Of a stretch of DNA of 64,000 nt, positions 18,522-27,997 are shown one piece after another. Position 1 is the first letter of the stretch, and every line of letters begins with the position of its first letter. Position numbers and translations under genes: made by a program. The stretch is from Billgrantia lactosivorans. GTDB lineage: Bacteria; Pseudomonadota; Gammaproteobacteria; Pseudomonadales; Halomonadaceae. Under the pieces are notes generated by a model. It ran no database searches, was not told the DNA's origin, and saw nothing but the letters and a program-made list of their open reading frames with translations. The stretch spans positions 417,517 through 481,516 of the forward strand of contig NZ_QHGY01000002.1 in assembly GCF_003254665.1 (NCBI RefSeq), in the 5' to 3' direction.

Positions 18522-20043
18522 TCTTGGTCGCAGTTTTCTTGCCTCGGTGGAGCGTCGCCCGCGGGCGATCGCCATTTCCGATGGCGAGTTTCGCAAGACC
18601 TATGCCGAGTGGCTCGGCGATATCCAGAGCGTGGCCAGGAGCCTCGAGGCGATGGGCCTGGCCAAGGGGGACCGTCTGCTGGTGGTGATGCAGAACCGCT
18701 GGCAGATGGCGACCCTGCACTGGGCCTGCCAATTCGCCGGGATCGTGGTCACTCCCCTCAACTGGCGATCCACGGCCCGGGATCTGAGTTACTGCATCGA
18801 GGATGCCGAGGTCAAGGCGCTCGCCTATGACGCTTCGGCGGCCGAAGCGGTGAACGGCTGTCCCGAGGCGCAGCGGCTGCCACGCATCACTGCCGGCGGG
18901 GTCGAGGACATCGGTGCCCATGACTTCGACGCCCTGCTCGGTGTGGACGGTGAACTGGTGCTACGTGCCGGCGCCGAGGATGTCTCGCTGATGCTCTACA
19001 CCTCGGGCACCAGCGGCAAGCCCAAGGGCGTGCCACGCCTGCATCGCGCCGAGCGCACCGCCGCGCTGGCCCATGTGGCCCAGAACCTCTATCGCCACGA
19101 CGAGTGCACCCTCGGCGTGATGCCGCTCTATCACACCATGGGCGTGCGCTCGCTGCTGTCGATGGCGCTGATCGACGGCCACTTCGTCTGCGTGCCGAAG
19201 TTCGATCCTGCGGCGACGCTCGACGCCATCGAGCGTGAGGGCGTGACCAACCTCTACCTGGTGCCGACCCTCTACCACATGCTCATCGAGCACCCCGCGT
19301 TCTCACCGTCACGGGTGGCCAGCGTCGACAAGCTGGGCTTCGCCGGCGCGCCGATGAGTGCGGGGCTGATGGCCCGGGTTCAGGAGGCCTTCCAGCCCAG
19401 CCTGTTCGTCAACCACTACGGCAGTTCCGAGATCTATACCTTCACCATCGACCAGCGGGCCAGTGACAAGCCGGGCTCGTCGGGCCGGCCTGCGCTCAAC
19501 CAGCGCATCCGGGTGGTCAGGGTGGGCGCCGAGTCGCCGGACGAGATCCTGGGCGTGGGGGAAGAGGGCGAGATCATCGCCGACATGGCCGGCGACGAGG
19601 CATTCCAGGGCTACTGGCACCGCCCCGATGCCGACCGCAAGGCGCTCAAGGAGGGCTGGTACTTCACCAGCGATACCGGCTACTTCGACGCCGAAGGAGA
19701 TCTGTTCGTCACCGGCCGGGTCGACGACCTGATCATCACCGGTGGCGAGAACGTCAGCCCGGTGGAGATCGAGAATGTGCTCTCGGTGCATCCCCAGGTG
19801 GAAGAGGTCGTGGTGGTGGGGCTGGCCGACGAGCAGTGGGGGGAAGTGGTCACCGCCTTCGTCAAGGCCCGACAGGCCATCGATGAAAGCGAACTCGACC
19901 GGCACTGCGTCGATTCCGGCCTGGCCCGCTTCAAGCGCCCGCGGCGCTACGTCTTCGTCGACGAGATTCCCAAGTCACCCGTGGGCAAGATCCTGCGCCG
20001 CGTGCTGCGCGAACAGGATACCCCCAGCTCACAACCCCACTGA
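18514..20043 (+). CDS. hmfD: Acyl-CoA ligase (2-furoyl-CoA synthetase candidate)
   Basis: This 509-residue member of the ANL adenylating superfamily has the P-loop-like core MLYTSGTSGKPKGVPR near residue 160. The A5 motif is NHYGSSEIYTF, the A8 hinge FVTGRVDDLIITGGENVSP, and the catalytic A10 lysine SPVGKILRRVLRE near the end. Such enzymes activate a carboxylate to its CoA thioester with ATP. Position 4 of an hmfABCDE-like operon suggests 2-furoate as substrate. A benzoate- or hydroxybenzoate-type acid cannot be excluded, especially with a BenE-type transporter nearby. ATG 18514 follows TTGGAGAACA and overlaps hmfC. Confidence 0.78.
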   Translation: MFDLGRSFLASVERRPRAIAISDGEFRKTYAEWLGDIQSVARSLEAMGLAKGDRLLVVMQNRWQMATLHWACQFAGIVVTPLNWRSTARDLSYCIEDAEVKALAYDASAAEAVNGCPEAQRLPRITAGGVEDIGAHDFDALLGVDGELVLRAGAEDVSLMLYTSGTSGKPKGVPRLHRAERTAALAHVAQNLYRHDECTLGVMPLYHTMGVRSLLSMALIDGHFVCVPKFDPAATLDAIEREGVTNLYLVPTLYHMLIEHPAFSPSRVASVDKLGFAGAPMSAGLMARVQEAFQPSLFVNHYGSSEIYTFTIDQRASDKPGSSGRPALNQRIRVVRVGAESPDEILGVGEEGEIIADMAGDEAFQGYWHRPDADRKALKEGWYFTSDTGYFDAEGDLFVTGRVDDLIITGGENVSPVEIENVLSVHPQVEEVVVVGLADEQWGEVVTAFVKARQAIDESELDRHCVDSGLARFKRPRRYVFVDEIPKSPVGKILRRVLREQDTPSSQPH

Positions 20044-20069
20044 CCAGCAAACCGACAAGGAACCAAGAC

Positions 20070-20873
20070 ATGACTACCACCGACGTGAATACCATCCTGG
20101 CCAGCGACTTCGACGGCTTCAGGGTCCAGGTCGACGCCGAGGCCGAGCGCGCCGACATCATCCTCGGCCGTCCACCGCTCAACGTGATCTCGATGCCCCA
20201 GCGCGACGAGCTGCGCCGCGTGTTCGAGGCGCTGGATGCCCATGACGGCGTGCGCGTCATCGTGCTGCGCGCCGAGGGCGAGCACTTCTCCAGTGGTGGC
20301 GACATCAGGGGGTTCCTCGAGGCCTCGCCGGAACACGTCTCGATGCTCGCCGACAACGTGGCCGCCCCGGCGCGCTGCTCGAAGCCGGTGATCGCCGCCA
20401 ATCGCGGCTACACCTTCGGTGTCGGCTTCGAGCTGTCGCTGGCCTGCGATTTCCGCATCGCCTCCGAGACGACCCTCTATGCCCTGCCGGAGCAGAAACT
20501 GGGGCAGATCCCGGGCTCGGGAGGCTCTGCCCGCCTGCAGAAGATCATCGGCATCGCCCGGACCAAGCACATGGTGATGCGCGCCAAGCGCATCGGCGGC
20601 GCCCAGGCACTGGCGTGGGGTATCGCCACCGAGTGCGTGCCCGATGCCCAGCTGGAGAGCGCTACCCAGGCGCTGGTGGATGAACTGCGCGGCTTTTCGC
20701 CGCTCGCCCAGCGCACCGCCAAGCGCCTGATCAACGACAATGAGGATGCACCGCTGTCGGTGGCCATCGAGATGGAAGGCCACTGCTACAGCCGGCTGCG
20801 CACCTCCAGCGACTTCCGCGAGGGTGTCGAGGCCTTCCATGCCAAGCGCCAGGCCGTCTTCACCGGTAAATGA
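20070..20873 (+). CDS. hmfE: Crotonase-family CoA thioesterase/hydratase (2-oxoglutaroyl-CoA hydrolase candidate)
   Basis: This 267-residue crotonase-fold protein has a start of the right form (ADIILGRPPLNVISMP) and an oxyanion-hole segment HFSSGGDIRGF. The second signature is GYTFGVGFELSLACDFRIA, with PEQKLGQIPGSGG after it. In the C. basilensis scheme HmfE hydrolyses 2-oxoglutaroyl-CoA, the product of ring opening, to 2-oxoglutarate and CoA. The family alone would only give enoyl-CoA hydratase/isomerase, so the specific role rests on gene order. It starts 26 bases after the ligase with an AAGGAACC ribosome site. Confidence 0.75.
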   Translation: MTTTDVNTILASDFDGFRVQVDAEAERADIILGRPPLNVISMPQRDELRRVFEALDAHDGVRVIVLRAEGEHFSSGGDIRGFLEASPEHVSMLADNVAAPARCSKPVIAANRGYTFGVGFELSLACDFRIASETTLYALPEQKLGQIPGSGGSARLQKIIGIARTKHMVMRAKRIGGAQALAWGIATECVPDAQLESATQALVDELRGFSPLAQRTAKRLINDNEDAPLSVAIEMEGHCYSRLRTSSDFREGVEAFHAKRQAVFTGK

Positions 20874-20914
20874 CCCTACCCCAAGACATAACAACAATCA
20901 CCTGGAGAAATACC

Positions 20915-22192
20915 ATGCAAGCACACGACAACAACGGGGCCGGCCCGATGCCAGGTGCAGTCGTGGACGCCAAGCGTCCGCTGCTCAAGGACCTGCCCCG
21001 GGTCTTCACGGCCAAGTCGATCAGTGCGGGCGTCGTCGCCGCACTGTTCGGTTGCTCGGGGCCGGCGCTGATCGTGATCAGTGCCGCCGAGGCCGGCAAC
21101 CTGAGCAATGGCCAGACCGTGGCCTGGCTGTTCGCCATCTACTTTCTCGGTGGCCTGATCAGTCTGATCATGGCGTTGCGCTATCGTCAGCCGATCACCG
21201 GCGCCTACTCGATTCCCGGGGCGGCGATCTTGATCACCGCCCTGGCGGCGATTCCCTTCAACGAGGCGGTCGGCGCCTTCATCATGAGCGGGGCGATCGT
21301 GCTGGCGCTGGGCATCAGCGGGGTGGTCGGGCGCATCATGCGCTGGCTGCCGATGCCGATCGTCATGGCGATGATTGCCGGCGCCTTGATCCGCTTCGGC
21401 ATCGGCGCGGTGAACGCGGTGGGTGCGGCCCCCTGGATCGCCGGCACGGCGGTGGTGGCCTTCTTCCTCAGCTCGCGCTTCATCAAGGCGGTGCCCCCGG
21501 TGCTGGTGGCGGCGGTAGTCGGCCTCGGCGTCGCCCTGGCGATGGGGGCCGTGCAACCTGCCGACGTGGACATCGCCTTCGTCGCGCCGCAGTTCACCGC
21601 GCCGAGCTTCACCCTGGGTGCCTTCCTGGCCATCTCCGTACCGCTGGCGGCACTGGTGATCGGGGCCGAGAATGCCCAGGCCACGGGGGTGCTGCTGGCC
21701 GAGGAGTACCGCCCTCCCGTCAACGCCATGACCATCATCAGCGGCATCGGTGGCATGCTCGCCGGCCTCTTCGGCGGCCACAACGCCAACATCGCCGGGC
21801 CGATGACCGCCATCTGCTCCTCCGAACAGGCCGGCGACGACAAGAGCACTCGCTACGGTGCCACCCTGGTGAACGGCGTACTGTTCTGTGCCTTCGGGCT
21901 CTTTGCCGGTGCGGCGGTGCCCTTCATCCTGGCGTTGCCTAGCGCCCTTATCGGCAGCGTGGCCGGCCTGGCGATGATCGGCGTGCTGCTGGCAGCCTTC
22001 CAGCATGCCTTCTCCCGGCATCGCGGCCATCAGGTCGGTGCCTTCGTGGCGCTGGTGGTGGCGATGAGCAACATCAGCCTGCTGGGGATCAGCTCCCCCT
22101 TCTGGGCACTGGTCTGCGGTATCGCGATCTCCCTGCTGCTGGGCGAGAAGACGCTGGATCCCGACACCGAGACGACCCAGGTGGCCGATTGA
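20915..22192 (+). CDS. BenE-family aromatic acid/proton symporter
   Basis: The 425-residue polytopic inner-membrane protein has about eleven or twelve hydrophobic segments. It shows BenE signatures such as CSGPALIVISAAEAG, the repeat RYRQPITGAYSIPGA, and GGHNANIAGPMTAICSS near residue 285. BenE proteins import benzoate with protons. Here the location directly after the furoate-type catabolic genes suggests furoate or a related aromatic acid as cargo. ATG 20915 has a CTGGAGAAA ribosome site; the longer frame upstream is not used. Confidence 0.85.
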   Translation: MQAHDNNGAGPMPGAVVDAKRPLLKDLPRVFTAKSISAGVVAALFGCSGPALIVISAAEAGNLSNGQTVAWLFAIYFLGGLISLIMALRYRQPITGAYSIPGAAILITALAAIPFNEAVGAFIMSGAIVLALGISGVVGRIMRWLPMPIVMAMIAGALIRFGIGAVNAVGAAPWIAGTAVVAFFLSSRFIKAVPPVLVAAVVGLGVALAMGAVQPADVDIAFVAPQFTAPSFTLGAFLAISVPLAALVIGAENAQATGVLLAEEYRPPVNAMTIISGIGGMLAGLFGGHNANIAGPMTAICSSEQAGDDKSTRYGATLVNGVLFCAFGLFAGAAVPFILALPSALIGSVAGLAMIGVLLAAFQHAFSRHRGHQVGAFVALVVAMSNISLLGISSPFWALVCGIAISLLLGEKTLDPDTETTQVAD

Positions 22193-22231
22193 ACGCGGCT
22201 GCATCATCGGTGGCCATGAGAGGGCGGAGCG

Positions 22232-23206
22232 ATGCGTGACCTCGATCATCAGGTGATCACCCAGGCACTGGCCTGGGTCCGCGAGGGCCACCCGATCTGG
22301 CTGTGCACCGTGCTGTCGACCTATGGCTCGGCGCCACGTGGTCCCGGTGCCATGCTGGTGGCGCGTCGCGACGGTCGGTATGTCGGCTCGCTGTCCGGTG
22401 GCTGTGTCGAGGAGGCCTTCCTCGAGGAGCTCATCGCCGGCGATTTTTGCCGGGTGGTGACCCTGCGTCGCTACGGTGAAAGTCGTGAGCAGAGTCGACG
22501 CCTCGCCCTGCCCTGTGGCGGCGTGCTCGAGATACTGATCGAGCACCGGGCCCCCGACGCCGCCTGGCTGGCGCACCTCGAGGTGCTGCACCAGGCTTTG
22601 CACGGACAGCGCCGACTGGTGCGGCGTGTCGATGTCGAGGCCGGCGCCTTTCAGGCTCGCGATGATGACGTTGCCGAGGGGCCCGGCGTGGTGCGCCGGC
22701 CAGCGTCCGTCGACATCCGTATCGGACCCGTGCTGCGCCTGCTGCTGGCCGGCCTCTCGCCGGTGGCCGAGGCCTGTGCTCGCTTCGCCCAGGCGTTGGG
22801 CCACGAGGTGATCGTCTGCGACCCCCGCCCCGAAATGCGTGAAGACTTCGTGGCAGAGGGAGTTACGGTGGTGCCGCAGTTGCCGTCGGCCTACATCGGC
22901 GCCGGAGGCTGCCATGCGGCAACCGCGGTGGTGGCCTTGACCCATGATCCGCGCATCGATGATCTGGCCATGATCGAGGCAGTGCGTACCGAGGCTTTCT
23001 ATATCGGCGTGATGGGCTCGCGCCGGACCTCGGATGCCCGCGCCACGCGGCTGCTGCGTTCCGGAGGACTGTCCCAGGCCGACATCGATCGCATTCACAT
23101 GCCGATCGGCCTCGATCTCGGCAGCAAGACCCCGGCCGAGATCGCCCTGGCCGTGATGGCCGATATCGTGCGGGTCTACCACGGGAAAGCGCGCGATGCG
23201 CTCTGA
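22232..23206 (+). CDS. XdhC-family molybdenum enzyme maturation protein
   Basis: This 324-residue XdhC/CoxI-family protein has an N-terminal XdhC-CoxI domain with the segments TYGSAPRGPGAMLVA and GSLSGGCVEEAF. The C-terminal Rossmann-type domain includes VVALTHDPRIDDLAMIEA and YIGVMGSRRTSDARA. XdhC binds molybdenum cofactor, helps its sulfuration and inserts it into xanthine-oxidase-family enzymes. The client is presumably the hydroxylase encoded upstream. The 3' end overlaps the MocA-like gene by 11 bases. Confidence 0.87.
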   Translation: MRDLDHQVITQALAWVREGHPIWLCTVLSTYGSAPRGPGAMLVARRDGRYVGSLSGGCVEEAFLEELIAGDFCRVVTLRRYGESREQSRRLALPCGGVLEILIEHRAPDAAWLAHLEVLHQALHGQRRLVRRVDVEAGAFQARDDDVAEGPGVVRRPASVDIRIGPVLRLLLAGLSPVAEACARFAQALGHEVIVCDPRPEMREDFVAEGVTVVPQLPSAYIGAGGCHAATAVVALTHDPRIDDLAMIEAVRTEAFYIGVMGSRRTSDARATRLLRSGGLSQADIDRIHMPIGLDLGSKTPAEIALAVMADIVRVYHGKARDAL

Positions 23207-23792
23207 CGCCGTCGTTGCCCTGGTGCTGGCAGCCGGTCGGGCGCGCCGCTTCGGCAACGACAAGCGCTTGGCGCACCTGCCACGGCGTGGGCCGCTGCTG
23301 GCCGCCACGCTGGCGAGTCTCCGGCCACATTTCGGCGAGATTCGAGTAGTGGTGGGCATCGAGGACGATCCCGTCCATCTGGGCATTGCCAAGGATGTCG
23401 GCACTGTTGTCGCCGAGACGGCAGAACAGGGCATGGGGGCCAGCCTCGCCGCCGGTATCCGCGCACTGAGCAGCGAGAGCCAAGCCCTTGCGGTGGCGGT
23501 GATGCTGGGCGATATGCCTTGGTTGAGCGGGGATACCTTGGCGCTATTGTGCTCAAGGGCCAGTGAACGGGCGATCGTGCGGCCCTTCTACCGCGGGCAG
23601 GGTGGGCACCCGGTACTGTTCGGCCGGTGTTTCTGGGGCTCGCTCGAGCCGCTGACCGACGACGAGGGAGCTCGCAGCGTGGTGCGGCGACATCGGGCTG
23701 ACTGCATCGAGATCGCGGTTCAGGACCCGGGCGTCGTGCAGGATGTGGACCGTCCATGGGATCTCGACTGGGCAAGGCGTAATGGCCGCTGA
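23196..23792 (+). CDS. MocA/MobA-like molybdenum cofactor nucleotidyltransferase
   Basis: This 198-residue NTP-transferase has the signature LVLAAGRARRFGNDK at the N-terminus, the metal-binding MLGDMPWLSGDTL near residue 108, and RPFYRGQGGHPVLFG. These match the MocA (CTP:molybdopterin cytidylyltransferase) and related MobA-like group that often accompanies XdhC. A cytidylated cofactor (MCD) would fit a CODH-like hydroxylase; this is inferred from the family. It overlaps xdhC and so belongs to the same transcript. Confidence 0.8.
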   Translation: MRSDAVVALVLAAGRARRFGNDKRLAHLPRRGPLLAATLASLRPHFGEIRVVVGIEDDPVHLGIAKDVGTVVAETAEQGMGASLAAGIRALSSESQALAVAVMLGDMPWLSGDTLALLCSRASERAIVRPFYRGQGGHPVLFGRCFWGSLEPLTDDEGARSVVRRHRADCIEIAVQDPGVVQDVDRPWDLDWARRNGR

Positions 23793-23898
23793 GGGGCTTG
23801 CCATGCGACTTTGGTCTGGCTACAGCCGTTGCACGAGGAAGAGATGGTAGGCTGACTGGTTACCAGGATGCATATAACCTTCCACTGACGAGGACGTC

Positions 23899-24774
23899 AT
23901 GTCGAGTGCCCACCGCATCTTGCATGGCGAGTTTGGTCGCGTTGCCCTGCTGGACATGGATGAGTCGCTGGTGCCCCACGCGCATTCCGAATGCCATGTA
24001 CTGCTCAAGGTCTACGGGGAGGATACCTACTTTTCCGTGCGTGATCACCGCTTGCCGCTGACCGACAGGACGGCGGTGCTCATCAATGCCTGGGAGCCGC
24101 ATTTCTACGCTCACCAGAGCGGTGCCGCTGATACTCTGATCCTGGCTCTCTACATCGAACCGAGCTGGCTGGCGGCCTTGCAGCGCGGCTTGGCGCTCAG
24201 CGGCCGGCCCGACTTCTTCTCCAGCCCCTGCATCGAACTCACCCCCCACATGCGGCATCATGCCGACTTGCTGATCGATGCCATGTTCTCCTTCGGGCTG
24301 GTGCCCCAGAATACTCTGGAAGAGCTGCTGTTTAATTTGCTTATCGGGATCACCGAGAAACATTCCGAACTGCGCCACCTTGCCAGGCTACGAGTGGGTG
24401 TTGCCAGTGATTTCTACGATGGCCGAATCCGCCAGGCGAGTCAGTTCATTCTCGACCATCCCCAGGGGGAGCTGGACATGGAAGGCATCGCCCGCCAGTG
24501 CGGTCTTTCCCGGGCGCATTTCTTTACCCTGTTCAAGCAGAACACCGGCATGACACCGCAGATGTTTGCCAATATCGGCAAGATGCAGATGGCGTTCCGC
24601 TGCCTCTCAGACAATCGCTCTGGCACCCTGGGTAACTTGTCGGAATCCTTGGGTTTCTCTGAACAGGGGCACTTCACCCGCTTCTTTCGCCGCCATATCG
24701 GGGCCTCACCGAGTCAATACCGAAAGGTTATCGACAATTATCATTCCAAGAGCATGAGCGATCGCGGCATGTAA
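23899..24774 (+). CDS. AraC-family transcriptional regulator
   Basis: The 291-residue protein has an N-terminal cupin-like sensing domain (DESLVPHAHSECHVLLKVYG, then AVLINAWEPHFY). The C-terminal pair of helix-turn-helix motifs covers residues ~190-285. The first helix-turn-helix is DMEGIARQCGLSRAHFFTLF, and the second contains LSESLGFSEQGHFTRFFRRH followed by the usual GASPSQYRK. It lies downstream of the catabolic genes and in the same direction, with a 106-base gap that may hold its own promoter. It is the most likely pathway-specific activator, with the acid or its CoA ester as effector. GC content is lower than in its neighbours. Confidence 0.87.
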   Translation: MSSAHRILHGEFGRVALLDMDESLVPHAHSECHVLLKVYGEDTYFSVRDHRLPLTDRTAVLINAWEPHFYAHQSGAADTLILALYIEPSWLAALQRGLALSGRPDFFSSPCIELTPHMRHHADLLIDAMFSFGLVPQNTLEELLFNLLIGITEKHSELRHLARLRVGVASDFYDGRIRQASQFILDHPQGELDMEGIARQCGLSRAHFFTLFKQNTGMTPQMFANIGKMQMAFRCLSDNRSGTLGNLSESLGFSEQGHFTRFFRRHIGASPSQYRKVIDNYHSKSMSDRGM

Positions 24775-24788
24775 ATGACCGTGAAATG

Positions 24789-25523
24789 CTAATTCTCGCT
24801 GACGATTTGGATCACGTGCATTCTCGGCCTGCCCGCTAGTGCTGGGCTTTCTACTTGGAAGCGCACGTCGACATCGCGCAGGCGCACGCCATAGAGTCTT
24901 TCTTCCGCCCCCTGGCGATAGGCCGGGCGCGGATCCTGGGCCAGCACCTGGCGGATCAGTTCGCGCAGCGAGGCGGCGTCGTCGCGTGCGGCCAGCGCCG
25001 CCTCGGCCTCGGCGCTGAAGCGCACCTCCAACTGCGGTGGCGCCTCGGGGGCGTAGCCGGCGCGTGCCTCGGGCCGCGCCTCGACCCAGGGCAGGTAGGG
25101 CTTGATGTCGAGCACCGGGGTGCCGCTGACCAGGTCGCAGCCGCCCAGCACCAGGCGCACCCCCCGGCGGGTATCGATCTCGAGGAGCTCCACCAACGAC
25201 AGCCCCAGGCGGTTGGGGCGGTGCGTGCTGCGGCTGGCGAACACCCCGACCCTGGCGTTGCCGCCGAGTCGCGGAGGGCGCACCAGCGGCGTCCAGCGCT
25301 CGGGGCTGTGGTGGAAGACGAAGGTCAGCCACAGGTGGCTGAAGGCGTCGAGACCGCGCACCGTCAGGGGGTCGTCGTAGGGAGGAAGAAGCATCAGCTC
25401 AGCGTGGGCAGCCGAGGCCAGCCCGGGCTGGCGCGGCACGCCGAACTTGTCGGGAAAGTCGCTCTCGATGCGGCCGACGGGCTGCATCGGGTAGCCGGCG
25501 GCGGGTGACGATGGGCTGGTCAT
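24789..25523 (-). CDS. trmO: tRNA (N6-threonylcarbamoyladenosine37-N6)-methyltransferase TrmO
   Basis: TrmO methylates t6A37 of tRNA-Thr to m6t6A. The 244-residue protein has the TsaA/TrmO beta-barrel signatures: VGRIESDFPDKFGVPRQPG near the N-terminus, LDAFSHLWLTFVFH, and the SAM-binding ASRSTHRPNRLGLSLVELL. LDIKPYLPWVEA follows, and the C-terminal part holds VLAQDPRPAYRQ. It is convergent with the AraC gene and divergent from the GNAT gene, so it is probably a single-gene unit. Confidence 0.9.
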   Translation of the reverse strand: MTSPSSPAAGYPMQPVGRIESDFPDKFGVPRQPGLASAAHAELMLLPPYDDPLTVRGLDAFSHLWLTFVFHHSPERWTPLVRPPRLGGNARVGVFASRSTHRPNRLGLSLVELLEIDTRRGVRLVLGGCDLVSGTPVLDIKPYLPWVEARPEARAGYAPEAPPQLEVRFSAEAEAALAARDDAASLRELIRQVLAQDPRPAYRQGAEERLYGVRLRDVDVRFQVESPALAGRPRMHVIQIVSEN

Positions 25524-25612
25524 GGCGTTGCATTATGCCCGCCATTGGCCCCGGCGGCGAGCTTGTGTACCCTGCATGCCGAGTCGGGTCACGCGAGGCA
25601 TGGGCAGGCAGG

Positions 25613-26149
25613 ATGGAACCAATGACGACGAACGATACGCCATCTCCCACGTCCGGCGCGCCACGGATTCTCTACCGTCAGGCCCGGGCGCGCGACGGGG
25701 CGGATCAGGCCGAGGTCTTCCATCACGCCGTGATGCAGGGCGCGGCCGCTCACTACAGCGTGGAGGAGCGCGAGGCATGGGCGGCGACGATGCCGCGTGA
25801 GGGCAGCGTGTGGGCCGCGCGCCAGGCGCTCTACACGACGCTGATCGCCGCCTGCGACGGGCGCTGCGTGGGGTTCCTGGAACTGGACCTTCCCAAGGGC
25901 CATGTCCAGACCCTCTATGTCTGGCCTTCGCTGGCGCGGCGGGGCATCGGCTCGACCCTGCTGGTGCACGCCGAGCGGCTGCTGCTGGAGCATGGCCATG
26001 GGCGCGTCACCCTCGATGCCAGCCGCATGCTGGCCGAGAGCCTGTCGCGCCGCGGCTGGCACGACCTCGGCGTGGAATGGATCACGCGGGAGGGAGTGAA
26101 GCTCGAGCGAAGGCGCCTGGAGAGGCGCCTGTCGGCGATAGAGACGTAA
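25613..26149 (+). CDS. GNAT-family N-acetyltransferase
   Basis: This 178-residue protein carries an acetyl-CoA-binding core with LYVWPSLARRGIGSTLLVHA, the RxxGxG/A pyrophosphate loop of GNAT enzymes, preceded by CVGFLELDL. The target is unknown; it could be a small molecule, peptide or protein. Either ATG 25613 (after AGGCAGG) or ATG 25622 could be the start; a longer frame begins upstream but overlaps the trmO promoter side. It is convergent with nadC. Confidence 0.8.
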   Translation: MEPMTTNDTPSPTSGAPRILYRQARARDGADQAEVFHHAVMQGAAAHYSVEEREAWAATMPREGSVWAARQALYTTLIAACDGRCVGFLELDLPKGHVQTLYVWPSLARRGIGSTLLVHAERLLLEHGHGRVTLDASRMLAESLSRRGWHDLGVEWITREGVKLERRRLERRLSAIET

Positions 26150-26170
26150 CGCTACCCGCGACGGCCCGGC

Positions 26171-27061
<891 letters not shown>

Positions 27062-27102
27062 TCATTATAGGGAATCCAGCTCCAGGACGTCAGGGGAACG
27101 AG

Positions 27103-27699
27103 ATGAGAATCGAGCAAGGCTGGCTGGCCGGTGCCCGGCACGTACCGTCACCCAACCAGGATGCGCGGCCCGAGGAAGAGATCTCGGCGGTCGTGCTGCA
27201 TTCGATCAGCCTGCCGCCCGGCGAATTCGGCGGCGAGCACATCGAGCGGCTGTTCACCAATGCGCTGGATGCCACGGCCCACCCCTTCTTCAGCGCCATC
27301 GTCCAGCTGCGGGTGTCGGCCCATCTGCTCATTCGCCGCGACGGCGAGTGCGTGCAGTTCGTGCCCTTCGAGCGGCGCGCCTGGCACGCCGGTCGCTCGT
27401 GCTGGATCGACGAGGGGCGAGCGCGTCGCGCGCTGAATGACTTCACCGTGGGCATCGAGCTGGAAGGGGACGAGGTCCACGCCTATCGCGATGCCCAGTA
27501 TCGGACCCTGGCCGAGGTCATGCAGGCGCTGATGGTGAGCTACCCTGAGGTGAAGCCCGCGCGCATCACCAGCCACGCGCGAATCGCGCCGCTGCGCAAG
27601 AGCGACCCCGGCCCCGCCTTCGACTGGGCCTACTTTCGCCAGTGTCTCAAGGCGTTGGGAGCCAGGGGGGGGGAAGCCAGGTCGAAGGAGGGTCGGTAA
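27103..27699 (+). CDS. ampD: 1,6-anhydro-N-acetylmuramyl-L-alanine amidase AmpD
   Basis: AmpD is a cytoplasmic zinc amidase that removes the peptide from anhydro-muropeptides in cell-wall recycling and so sets AmpR/AmpC induction where present. The 198-residue protein has the zinc ligands His33 (VVLHSIS), His158 (ITSHARIAPLRKSDPGP) and Asp168, the same pattern as E. coli His34/His154/Asp164. It also has the conserved HAGRS and NDFTVGIELEGD segments. No signal peptide is present, which fits AmpD rather than the periplasmic AmiD. Confidence 0.92.
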   Translation: MRIEQGWLAGARHVPSPNQDARPEEEISAVVLHSISLPPGEFGGEHIERLFTNALDATAHPFFSAIVQLRVSAHLLIRRDGECVQFVPFERRAWHAGRSCWIDEGRARRALNDFTVGIELEGDEVHAYRDAQYRTLAEVMQALMVSYPEVKPARITSHARIAPLRKSDPGPAFDWAYFRQCLKALGARGGEARSKEGR

Positions 27700-27997
27700 T
27701 CATACGGTAGTTTTATTACATTTCGGGCGCGGCCGTGAGTGAGGCGGGAATAGTTGTCGTAACATCTTGTGTTGCAATGCAATATTGTGCCTGTGGAAAA
27801 GAATTCCATTCCTCCGAGATTGGCAGGGAGGCCACTTTACGGTATGTTCTACGCCATTCGTTGTATGCGCTTCTGTAAAATGACTACAACAGCCGCGTCG
27901 CGGCCTGACATTCCCCTGATCGTCAGTTGCATCGACCTGTCCCGTGCTCACCCGCATGGGGCGACCTGACATCACATTGTCACTCGGAGAGACGTCT
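27700..27997 (+). promoter_or_regulatory. Low-GC leader between ampD and aceE
   Basis: This 298-base gap is clearly AT-richer than its surroundings and holds no gene. It probably contains the promoter of the aceEF operon. A TTGCAATGCAATATTG stretch near 27772-27787 has overlapping inverted repeats, and a TAAAAT box lies at 27876-27881, but no matching -35 box could be paired with confidence. I could not find a PdhR-type operator. A ribosome site CGGAGAG lies just before ATG 27998. Confidence 0.45.

Noticed and set aside
20876..23434. Long minus-strand frame across the BenE-type transporter, xdhC and the MocA-like gene
   Set aside because: It is His/Gln/Gly-rich without domains and spans three confident genes on the other strand.
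27772..27787. Inverted repeat before aceE considered as a PdhR operator
   Set aside because: It does not match the known PdhR pattern and no pdhR gene is next to aceE.
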